A DNA stretch of 10,888 nucleotides from Cephalothrix simula. Taxonomy: Eukaryota; Nemertea; Palaeonemertea; Archinemertea; Cephalotrichidae. The notes under the pieces were generated by a model. That model made no database searches, was not told the origin of the DNA, and saw nothing but the letters and a program-made list of their open reading frames with translations. Below are positions 1-6,489 of the stretch, piece after piece; position 1 is the stretch's first letter; each line of letters begins with the position of its first letter. The translations under genes were made by a program, and so were the position numbers. The DNA lies in the NCBI GenBank assembly GCA_035591015.1, contig JAXIUW010213620.1, positions 1-10,888 on the forward strand, read 5' to 3'.

Positions 1-655
1 TACGTTCGAAAAGGGCCGATAAAGAATAACAAAATATCTGGTCAGTGAATAACTTGAAACTGCGATAATAAAAAATATAATTAGCAAATTTTTAAATTCA
101 AGGATCTGAAAATTTTTTCAAGAACCTAAAACAAAGTTTAAGGAGTTTTCAGGGTTTTCCAGGAATTTTTAAAAAATCAAGGAATTCAAGGACCGCTGAG
201 AATCCTGTTTGTGTTGCTTTTGTGAAATCTAGCCAAACATCTTTATTTATAGAAAAAATTCATAGACAATTATATCTAACCATCGATGATTTTGTAAAAG
301 GCATTTTCTATTTATTTGCTTTTTAAATCATAAACTTTTTGCATTTTTTTTACCCTAATAAACATGATATGAAAAAATAACTATCATTTGACAAATAATT
401 TGTCAAATAAAAGTTATAATTTCAATAAATTCTTCTTCTTTCGCATAAGAAAATTATCAAACATATATATGGCCACAATTGCATTAAAAGTCTTGAATCT
501 GATTGACTGCCCCACCACCACAACAATCACTACAGATCCTAAAAATTGTCGACTTATTTAAATGCTACGTTCTATTTACTGATGATCATATTTTTAAATA
601 ATTAATTCAATAATATCATGAATGGAAAAAAGTTAATAAATATGCCTCTACCTAC
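1..655 (-). other. Intron downstream of the III-IV linker/IVS1 exon (partial)
   Basis: This begins with the donor GTAGGT at 655 and continues off the low end. It is AT-rich. The next expected coding segment (end of IVS1 to IVS3) was sought on the minus strand and not found. A possible hAT fragment lies at 100-209; otherwise nothing is recognised. Confidence 0.8.
100..209. mobile_element. Possible partial end of an hAT-like element
   Basis: The run TTCAGGGTTTTCCAGGAATT, then ATCAAGGAATTCAAGGACCG, ending GAGAATCCTG, resembles the terminal part of the same kind of short hAT element as at 6953-7245. The other end was not found in the window, so the call rests on motif resemblance only. Confidence 0.35.
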
Positions 656-820
656 CTTCATCATTAGTATGAGTGTATTGAGGGCAATCATTGTCATAAT
701 GAAATACTCAAATGGAGTTGAGACGACTAGCCTCCATATACGGTATTTTAAGGAGTCCTTATTTTTTGGCATATAACGGCACAGTGGTCTTGCATTTATT
801 ACAAAATCTATACATTGTTT
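656..820 (-). CDS. cac: Cav2 exon: III-IV linker and IVS1 segment
   Basis: This exon is 165 nt, 55 codons, phase 0 at both ends. The acceptor is a pyrimidine run ending ttctttccag before AAACAATG, and the donor is AAG then GTAGGT. Translation starts [13 protein letters not shown], continues CRYMPKNK (the conserved III-IV linker motif), then [12 protein letters not shown], and ends in the hydrophobic IVS1 stretch [15 protein letters not shown] (residues about 41-55). It joins the preceding exon as DKNQ then KQCIDF, as in Cav2 proteins generally. The III-IV linker connects the last two homologous domains on the cytoplasmic side and borders the inactivation machinery; IVS1 begins the fourth voltage-sensor domain. 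The rest of IVS1-S2 must lie beyond the low end of the window. No six-frame ORF over 60 aa marks this exon; it was found by splice-aware reading. Confidence 0.97.
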
Positions 821-841
821 CTGGAAAGAAAAACGAGATAT

Positions 842-883
842 GTTTATTACAATATATTATATCGTTTATTACAATATATTATA
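842..883. repeat. Tandem repeat, two copies of a 22-bp AT-rich unit
   Basis: The unit GTTTATTACAATATATTATA plus TC occurs at 842-863, and its first 20 bases recur exactly at 864-883. The copy lies 22 bp upstream (transcript sense) of the acceptor at 821-822, so it overlaps the zone where the branch point would be. Perfect identity suggests a recent local duplication. Confidence 0.9.
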
Positions 884-1003
884 CAGTTATTTTACACTTT
901 CTGTGTACAATATGTGAGGAGTTAATAATTGATCTTATTGAACAATATGAAGATTTATGGCCAAGATGGGTTGTCATATTTTCATGATCTCGTTCAATAA
1001 AGC

Positions 1004-1145
1004 AGTTATTGAACGTTTCTTCGTGCAATATGAGCATATATTTATCCTCGGCGCTTGGCGCCTCAGACAATAACTACTTTCATATTGCACTCAGAAAGCG
1101 TCAAGTAACTATAATATTGCATGCTCTAAGAAACGTCGAATAACT
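1004..1145. mobile_element. Small inverted-repeat (MITE-like) element, family member 1
   Basis: Both ends are inverted copies: AGTTATTGAACGTTTCTT at 1004-1021 and, reversed, AGTTATTCGACGTTTCTT ending at 1145. A third inverted copy (AGTTACTTGACGCTTTCTG) ends at 1110, followed inward by GTGCAATATG, which matches GTGCAATATGAGCAT at 1023-1037 in inverse orientation. The centre carries a GC-rich hairpin core, GGCGC with GCGCC, at about 1050-1062. The layout is that of a non-autonomous foldback or MITE remnant with nested arms. No clear target-site duplication was found. It resembles 1815-1895. The superfamily is unknown. Confidence 0.7.
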
Positions 1146-1186
1146 TCGAATCACAAATAAGGAAAATATTTTAAATAGCTCTTTAC

Positions 1187-1388
1187 CTGGTTTTTATCTA
1201 GATCCTGATCAACAAGTTCATTTTCTCCTTGTTCTTGAAAAGTAATGATGATTAAGGCGACAAATATGTTTACAAAGAAGAATGGAAAGACAATAAAAAA
1301 TACTACGTAAAAAATTGCCATCTCCATATGGTAGCTTGGAGATGGACCATGGTCTTTTGTTGTGGCATCCATGGAATTTTGAAGAACT
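1187..1388 (-). CDS. cac: Cav2 exon: end of domain III pore loop and IIIS6
   Basis: This exon is 202 nt: one base completing Gln, then 67 codons, ending in phase 0. The acceptor is atttcag before AGTTCTTC; the donor is CAG then GTAAAG. The protein begins [19 protein letters not shown] (after the selectivity filter), then the S6 helix from about residue 21 to 50, with [20 protein letters not shown] and [10 protein letters not shown], then an acidic tail [14 protein letters not shown]6 lines the inner pore and forms part of the activation gate; [19 protein letters not shown] is among the most conserved stretches of Cav2. HGPSPSY is also found in vertebrate Cav2. No break or missing key residue was seen. 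Reading past the donor adds a short intron tail that should not be counted as protein. Confidence 0.98.
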
Positions 1389-1543
1389 CTGAAATAAGTT
1401 ATTAATTGATTTACAGGTTACAGTCTCACAAAACTAGTCTTAATAGTTGTTTATTAAATTTTTAATGATAATTGATAGGCTTTTAGGTAAGCTTAAATTC
1501 TAAATAAACCTAAACTCTATCTTAAAATTTGAATTTTACTTAC

Positions 1544-1687
1544 TGTGGCCAACCCTCACCAGTTGTTACGGTGAAAAGAGTTAGCAAGGCGTAACCAACA
1601 TTATCATAGCAGAACTGCTGCCTCTCCCATTTTCTTGGTTGTACTTCTGGCGTATTGCTACCATCTTCATATACAAAGTATGAACCC
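1544..1687 (-). CDS. cac: Cav2 exon: domain III turret, pore helix and selectivity filter
   Basis: This exon is 144 nt: one completing base, 47 codons, and two bases of the next Gln codon. The acceptor ends ttttttcctag and the donor is CCACA then GTAAGT. Residues 1-20 ([20 protein letters not shown]) are the extracellular turret. [14 protein letters not shown] forms the pore helix, and TVTTGEGWP carries the selectivity filter; Glu44 of the exon (codon 1557-1555) is the domain III member of the EEEE calcium-selectivity ring. The first base G completes Gln with either upstream IIIS5 exon, both of which end in CA. If both IIIS5 exons were skipped, this exon would be read in the wrong frame and hit TGA after six codons. 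No six-frame ORF over 60 aa marks it. Confidence 0.97.
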
Positions 1688-3753
1688 CTAGGAAAAAATA
1701 AAATGCATTTGAATATTGATATATATTGTTTGAACAGATCATAAAAATATTATATTAATGTTAGAAATTAAGATGCTATTGCAATTAATGAATATTTTAA
1801 AACTAATATTATATAGTTATTGGATAATTTTTGAGTGCAATTGCGCGCCGACGACAACTAACTGCTCATACTGCACGATAAAACTTCCAATAACTTTTTT
1901 ATTAACCATTTATTGCCAATAAAGGTGGGTTTAGACAAAAAATTACGCTATTTCTACGTACCTGTCCAATACATATTCATATTGTACAGTAAAATGGTTA
2001 ATAATAATACTTAGTTATATTAAATAATTCACTAAATATTCTCAAATCATTCTTCATGCAGTTTATCTTTATTGGTTAGATGCATTTAATAATTAGGAGT
2101 TACCAACATGCACCCAATGAATTATTTCATGTATCCTAGATTAATTCACCTGATTAAATTATTGAAGTGAGAAAAGGGAGAAAGTAGAATAAAATTAAGA
2201 AGAAAATAAATAGAAATCGTAGCCCGACATGAAGATAATATTCAAAATGGGTGAAACTTTAAAATTTCTACAAGCAAAAAGAAGGTAAAATCTATTTTTA
2301 ATCTATATGAAAGAATTTTTATATATGAAAATGATTAACACTAGAAGTATTTAAAAATAGCGTGAAAACATTAAAATGCTCCCATTAAGGTGTCGAAAGT
2401 CCCTAACCAATATTTTTGATGTGGCTAATGTCAATTTGCGTTTTATTGCATCCGCCCAATTGCACTGACCAATAAGGAAATAGAATAGAAATAATACCAT
2501 CAGATGAAGGTGCATTGTTTATCAAAAGATACATATCGAAAACCTATCTCTTAATAAACCAAGGTGGGAGATATTTTTGATAAAAATTGTTGAAGATGCT
2601 TGTGACAAGTGTAAAAACAGAGTCATAGAACATCTTCAAATTCGAGAAACGGTAAATTCTTAATTAACACTTCTCAAACTTTTAACAAACATTGTAAAAA
2701 ACAGACAGAATTCAATATTGACTATATAGAACATGTTCAAAAACGAACGTTAAAACTACAGTGGACTAAACTACATCAGGTGGAATTTCGATTTCTAACA
2801 CTAAAAGGGTACATACATGAATATTTGCAATGTTTGGTTTCATTGCTTTCTTATACATTTGTTAGTAAATATGAACGTCATCAATGACAAAGCACTAAAA
2901 CCAAAATACTGTGCGAAGAAACTTTAAACTAGGAGTAGCAGACTGAAACGTCAAGAAATTCAATAACTGTACTGAATTATAGAATTTCAAGATTTATTGT
3001 CCAACATAAATTTGCAGGGAACTAGAACAATATTTCAGGAATTATCAACCCAGAATATTTGACAAGATAGTCATCTATGCTTCGAATATCTTTGGTGCAT
3101 CGTCCACTACCGAGTGATAACGTGATACCTAAATAATATTTTGGGTTAACAAGATTTTAAAAATTCAAACTTACTCCTAACTAAAAGATTTCATCCACCC
3201 TTTATTTGTGTATTTCCTTTTTGTTTTCAAAACTTGTCAATAATGTATAATTATGATATGTATAGAAAAGGTCGTGAAGGGTAAGAAAAATATGAGCTTG
3301 CATAGTCTTACATAAACCAAAATAAAACTCGAACTGTGTTGAATATTTAGTCAATATTGCGTATCTCAGAAGTAATAGCCATTCCTTAATCTAAAATAAT
3401 GTCAAAATCAGGTTTATAATAGAAAACATTCATTTACGAAATCAGAGGGCAAACGGAACACATTAATGAGATAGTTGTCTGAAATATCTTGCAAAAGAAT
3501 TACACTAATTGTAGATCAATTTTCAAGCAGTGTTTTAAGTTGGTCAGGTATAAGGATTTTTTTTCATAAATTATCGAAAGTTGGGATCACATTTAAAAAA
3601 TTATAGCTAACACTTATTAAGAGGTTTTTAATGAATATCAGCTTGGCCAGGGATTTCCAAAATTCTACTATAAAGGTCGCATGACATTTTTTAGCGACGA
3701 TAGCGTATTTATTTCACACTTTAATGACACGTTAAGTATGACGTATGACTTAC
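1688..3753 (-). other. Intron (2066 bp) between IIIS5-A and pore-loop exons
   Basis: GT-AG intron with donor GTAAGT at 3753-3748 and acceptor cctag at 1690-1688. It is AT-rich. Recognisable contents are an inverted-repeat element at 1815-1895 and a 13-bp inverted repeat (TTATTAACCATTT at 1899-1911 against 1992-2004). From about 2010 to 3750 I see no exon, RNA gene or clear repeat in either strand. Confidence 0.85.
1815..1895. mobile_element. Small inverted-repeat (MITE-like) element, family member 2
   Basis: The ends are AGTTATTGG and CCAATAACT, with imperfect inverted similarity continuing inward: GATAATTTTTGAGTGCAA against TTGGAAGTTTTATCGTGCA read from the other end. The centre is GC-rich (GCGCGCCGAC). 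Read on the minus strand, AGTTATTGGAAGTTTTATCG then GTGCAGTATGAGCA aligns with the end of the element at 1004-1145, so the two are copies of one family. Superfamily and target duplication are not determinable. It lies in the intron, about 130 bp upstream (transcript sense) of the pore-loop exon. Confidence 0.65.
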
Positions 3754-3914
3754 TGACACTGCTCCTCGGTATCTTTAGAACGGTCCGTACAGTAAAAGAA
3801 CTTTCCTTCAAAGAGCTGTACAGCAATCACCGCAAATATGAATTGAAATAACATGTACACAATCATAATATTCAACACGTTCTTGACGGAGTTAATCAGA
3901 CATTGAAAGACCGC
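3754..3914 (-). CDS. cac: Cav2 alternative exon IIIS5-A (downstream copy)
   Basis: This exon is 161 nt: 53 codons from GCG (phase 0) and two bases of a final Gln codon. The acceptor is strong (cttacttgttttcag), the donor GTAAGT. Residues 1-11 ([11 protein letters not shown]) complete the S4-S5 linker; residues about 12-35 are S5 ([14 protein letters not shown] then [10 protein letters not shown]); residues 36-53 begin the turret ([18 protein letters not shown]). It has the same length, phases and position in the protein as exon 4928-4768, with 40 of 54 residues identical including the junction Gln. Unusual is Gln4, where Cav2 proteins and the other copy have Asp (AVFDC); Asn8 and Met21 match the usual Cav2 residues. 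Upstream Met-containing frame in the intron is read-through, not coding. It is read here as one member of a mutually exclusive pair. Confidence 0.96.
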
Positions 3915-4767
3915 CTGAAAACAAGTAAGAAATGTAGAATAGGTGGCCAGCCGCTGGGTGGAAGAATACACAGTATTGCACTACAGCATTGTTTTAGCCG
4001 TTGGGGCAAGCCGTTTTAAGTCAACATCATCGTTGATATCCTTCAGCTGTTGTAATGAAATAGATGAGTCAATTTACCATGCAAAGCCTTTACCTTTACA
4101 CCAAGTATTGTTAGAGTAGTGTACCATTTGTAAAACTAACGATATTGTGATATAAATATATATTTTTTAATATTCTATTTTGAGCTAGCTCGTGCAACGG
4201 CTTGTCCTACGGATGCATGATTTTTATGAACTATTCTTTAGAAGTTTCTTTTGCATAATATTTGAATTATTTTACCATTATATTATATATATTTTCTTTA
4301 TCATAAATGAAAAGAATGTTTTAAAAGAATAATTCTCTAACAGGGAGCATGCTCACCCCGCTTTTGGCGTTTACAAGACAGCCTCCTTGAGAAAGTTAAA
4401 TATAAACTCTATGAAAGAATTGAACGAAATTAAAATGTTCTGAAACTTAACCCAAAAATAGGAAAAAAAATTAACACAGACTAATCAGTAAGAAAGCTCC
4501 GAGGTTTTAAGTCTTGCATTTCCTGCCAAAAACGGAATTTTGTTTGAGATGTAATACCAACCCGAATGCATCACGTTTTTTCACTAACCATAAAATGTAT
4601 TAGTGCAAACATGGGAATCGGATGATATTAACATTTAATGGTTAGTACAGACAGATTCTCGTGCTTTCTAACTTAAATGCAAAAGACCGAAGACGACTGA
4701 CAAGGTGGGCGGGCTACGGGGACTGGTGGTGACTACCTATGCCACCCGATTTGGGGCAAGGACTTAC
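3915..4767 (-). other. Intron (853 bp) between the two alternative IIIS5 exons
   Basis: This runs from the donor of IIIS5-B (GTAAGTCC at 4767) to the acceptor of IIIS5-A (AG at 3916-3915). It contains an inverted repeat (3998-4015 with 4196-4212), a 10-bp direct repeat TTGGGGCAAG at 4001-4010 and 4751-4760, and a GC-rich stretch of about 70 bp next to the IIIS5-B donor (about 4700-4767). The last includes a possible hairpin, GGTGG at 4725-4729 with CCACC at 4742-4746. No extra exon copy was found in it. Confidence 0.88.
3998..4212. repeat. Inverted repeat upstream of exon IIIS5-A
   Basis: CCGTTGGGGCAAGCCGTT (3998-4015) and AACGGCTTGTCCTACGG (4196-4212) are inverse complements with few mismatches, including nine uninterrupted pairs at the inner side. 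The spacer is 180 bp. In the transcript the pair would form a stem starting about 84 nt upstream of the IIIS5-A acceptor. It could be a splicing structure or the terminal repeats of a small transposon; no target duplication was seen at the edges. Confidence 0.6.
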
Positions 4768-4928
4768 TGGCATTCTGATTCAGTCATTTTGGACATATCC
4801 GTACAGTAGAAAAATCGACCAGCAAAAAGCTGGACGGCTATTACGGCAAAAATGAATTGGAATAAATAATAGACAATCAGGATGTTGAAGACATTTCGGA
4901 CTGAGTATACCATACAATCGAATACCGC
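4768..4928 (-). CDS. cac: Cav2 alternative exon IIIS5-B (upstream copy)
   Basis: This exon is 161 nt: 53 codons from GCG (phase 0) and two bases of the final Gln codon. The acceptor is gtttcttccaaattgcag, the donor GTAAGT. Residues 1-11 ([11 protein letters not shown]) end the S4-S5 linker; about 12-35 are S5 ([14 protein letters not shown] then [10 protein letters not shown]); 36-53 start the turret ([18 protein letters not shown]). It keeps the family-typical Asp4 but has Tyr8, Phe14 and Tyr21 in place of Asn, Leu and Met of the other copy. It sits first in the transcript, 853 bp before IIIS5-A. If both were joined, IIIS5-A would be read out of frame with TGA at its seventh codon. No six-frame ORF over 60 aa marks it, so a length-based scan would miss it. 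Both copies look intact, so neither reads as a decayed pseudo-exon. Confidence 0.96.
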
Positions 4929-5206
4929 CTGCAATTTGGAAGAAACATATTAAAGTAAATGGGAGGGATAAAGTCTAATAGCTAACATTCGGCTAATATA
5001 ACACAAAATATAGACAACAATGAATTGCTCTCTCATAAACCAAGTTTGATATTTTAAAATCAGAGTTTACATTTACACTTTAAAACGTCGTTTTTGCTTA
5101 AGGTCTATTACTAATTTGAAACCGGAAGTATTAAAAAAATCCCAAGGTCACCAACAAACTTTTATATTTCCCTTTTCTCAATTTTTTTTAATAAGGCTCG
5201 GAGACT

Positions 5207-5220
5207 CTTCCTGAATATCT
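5207..5220 (+). repeat. Target-site duplication, left copy
   Basis: CTTCCTGAATATCT here is repeated exactly at 5650-5663 and brackets the 429-bp insertion. A 14-bp duplication with an A-tract at one end is typical of LINE-type target-primed integration. Confidence 0.85.
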
Positions 5221-5649
5221 TTTTTTAAAATTCAAAATTCTTTATTTCCACACAAAAAAATAGAAACCACTGTCAGGATTTCCGTGACAGGCATACAATA
5301 ATTTTAGTTTAGTGAAGTCACTAATTAGGTACCAAATTTAGTACAAAACTCTGATAAACGCAAGCACTTATTCATTTTTTCCGATATCAAGTCAAGTTTT
5401 TTTATTATATCTTCTTCAACCTCTGGTGGTACTGAGTTATTAGAAACTTGCTGAACCTCATCCTCACTGGTATCACTAACTGCATCTGATCCCTCAAACG
5501 TAGGTCCAACTCTTTATTATACATCAATATTCGACGGAGAGACTATGTCAAGGTCGGGTAAAAAACTAGGCAAATCAACAGGTATAACTGGGAGGCAATG
5601 ATCCGGCGTTTGTGTTTGAACGCTTTCATTGTAGTTTGAGTCCTTTAAA
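5221..5649 (-). pseudogene. 5'-truncated polyadenylated retrocopy of an unrecognised gene
   Basis: This 429-bp insert lies within the left arm of the TTAA element and is flanked by a 14-bp direct repeat. Read on the minus strand, it has a degraded reading frame (about 5648-5325), a 3' untranslated stretch, an AATAAA signal (5246-5241), and about 14 nt later a short A-tract (5226-5221) abutting the duplication. The frame is interrupted by two adjacent stops (TAA TAA) but otherwise open. It reads QTQTPDHCLPVIPV, then an acidic stretch GSDAVSDTSEDEVQQ, then a charged C-terminus EEDIIKKLDLISEKMNK and SEFCTKFGT before TAA. I do not recognise the parent. It could be a host processed pseudogene or a retroposed transposon transcript. 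Presumably non-functional. Confidence 0.75.
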
Positions 5650-5663
5650 CTTCCTGAATATCT
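5650..5663 (+). repeat. Target-site duplication, right copy
   Basis: Second copy of CTTCCTGAATATCT. Directly after it the interrupted arm continues with TAGTTACAT, which matches the opposite arm and shows that the sequence between the copies was inserted later. Confidence 0.85.
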
Positions 5664-5956
5664 TAGTTACATATAAGCATCAACATTTTCGGGGAAATAT
5701 TTCTCAATTCTCTTAAACTATATCATTTGCAAATTTTAGAAAAATGATCATGTTACAAATGACATAGTTTAAGAGAATATTGAGAAATATTTTCCCAAAA
5801 ATGTTTATACCTACATGTAACTAAGATATTCAGGAAGTTCTCCGAGCCTTATTAAAAAAAATGTTGAGAAAAGATCAATTTAAAAGATTGTTAGTGACCT
5901 TGGGATTTTGTTTTTGCTACTTCCGGTTTCAAATTAGTAATGGACCTTAAGATATA

Positions 5957-6072
5957 TTGCTCTATCGGTTACTTATAGCGAACGCTCCTTAAACCAATAC
6001 TAATACAGCTTTTTTAGTCGATGTATTAGTATGCAATGAAGGACCGTTCGCTTTATGCAACCGATAAAGTAA
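5957..6072. mobile_element. 116-bp TA-flanked hairpin MITE (Tc1/mariner-like)
   Basis: TA dinucleotides at 5955-5956 and 6073-6074 flank an imperfect hairpin. From the left it reads TTGCTCTATCGGTTACTTAT then AGCGAACG, and from the right TTACTTTATCGGTTGCATAA then AGCGAACG, continuing to matching ACTAATAC on both sides near the centre. Arms are about 50 bp with a loop of roughly 12 bp. TA target duplication is the habit of Tc1/mariner elements, so a non-autonomous member is the best guess. It lies only 10 bp from the TTAA element. Confidence 0.75.
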
Positions 6073-6489
6073 TAAGCCGACCTTAAAGGATTGCTGAAAA
6101 AAATCATTTTAAATGATAATAATTTAATATCACAAATTTACACAAAAATGGTATGTTATTTTACATTTTCTCACCAAGCAACTCATGATATCATTATCAT
6201 CTATATTGAAATTTATAAGTAAATTAATAATGTTTTCTTTAACATCATTTGTTTAAAAAAAGAATGACAACAAAAATTTAATTTAGATAAATTGAAGTAC
6301 TAGTAATAGCTAATTAGCTAATAACAGGACATAAAATTTGCACCATAATTCATACAACTGCTGATCATTCACTTAATCAAATCCTGAAATTTTAATTGGT
6401 TTCAAACAACAACAAAAATAAATATATTCTTTTTACAACATGAAGTTATTCACAACAAACACGCACGCTCAAATTATGATTATACAGAC

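Larger units (their letters stand above)
821..1186 (-). other. Intron (366 bp) between IIIS6 and III-IV linker exons
   Basis: GT-AG intron with donor CAG|GTAAAG and a T-rich acceptor. It holds a perfect two-copy 22-bp tandem repeat (842-883) and a small inverted-repeat element at 1004-1145, about 40 bp from the donor. Short open frames on both strands here cross intron and repeat sequence and are not taken as genes. Confidence 0.9.
5102..5946. mobile_element. TTAA-flanked palindromic MITE, interrupted by an insertion
   Basis: TTAA at 5098-5101 and 5947-5950 flank matching inverted ends: GGTCTATTACTAATTTGAAA from the left and GGTCCATTACTAATTTGAAA from the right, followed by CCGGAAGTA in both. 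The similarity runs inward through CCCAAGGTCAC, AATAAGGCTCGGAGA and TTCCTGAATATCT. The left arm is 5102-5220, is then broken by 429 bp plus a 14-bp repeat, and resumes at 5664-5729; the right arm is 5756-5946; the loop is 5730-5755. Without the insertion the element would be about 402 bp, almost wholly palindromic with arms near 190 bp. TTAA target duplication is typical of piggyBac and Kolobok superfamilies; which one applies cannot be decided here, and no transposase of its own was seen. Confidence 0.88.
4929..6489 (-). other. Intron (1561 bp) between IIIS4 and IIIS5-B exons
   Basis: GT-AG intron with an unusual donor, AAG|GTCTGT at 6489. Roughly 5098-6074 is nested mobile DNA (a palindromic TTAA-flanked element, a retrocopy inside it, and a TA-flanked hairpin element). 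The remaining stretches, 4929-5097 and 6075-6489, are AT-rich, with nothing recognised. Confidence 0.88.

Noticed and set aside
480-560. Possible next exon (IVS2-S3) in the low-end intron
   Set aside because: The minus strand gives a valine-rich run from a GTGGTGGTGGGG stretch but no IVS2-S3 motifs and no convincing acceptor.
712-987. Plus-strand 91-codon open frame
   Set aside because: It is largely antisense to the III-IV linker/IVS1 exon (656-820) and then runs through the 22-bp repeat; no protein family is recognisable.
879-1070. Minus-strand 63-codon open frame
   Set aside because: It runs through the MITE-like element and intron; the real splice pattern skips it.
1899-2004. Inverted repeat TTATTAACCATTT as a MITE
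   Set aside because: Arms are only 13 bp, AT-rich, with no further inward similarity or target duplication; chance is plausible.
3915-3971. Protein start (Met) upstream of the IIIS5-A exon
   Set aside because: The 19 residues before AVFQC are translated intron, including the polypyrimidine tract and the cag acceptor.
4929-6489. A third alternative IIIS5 exon
   Set aside because: I looked for [17 protein letters not shown] and FFYCTD equivalents on the minus strand in this intron and in 1688-3753 and found none.
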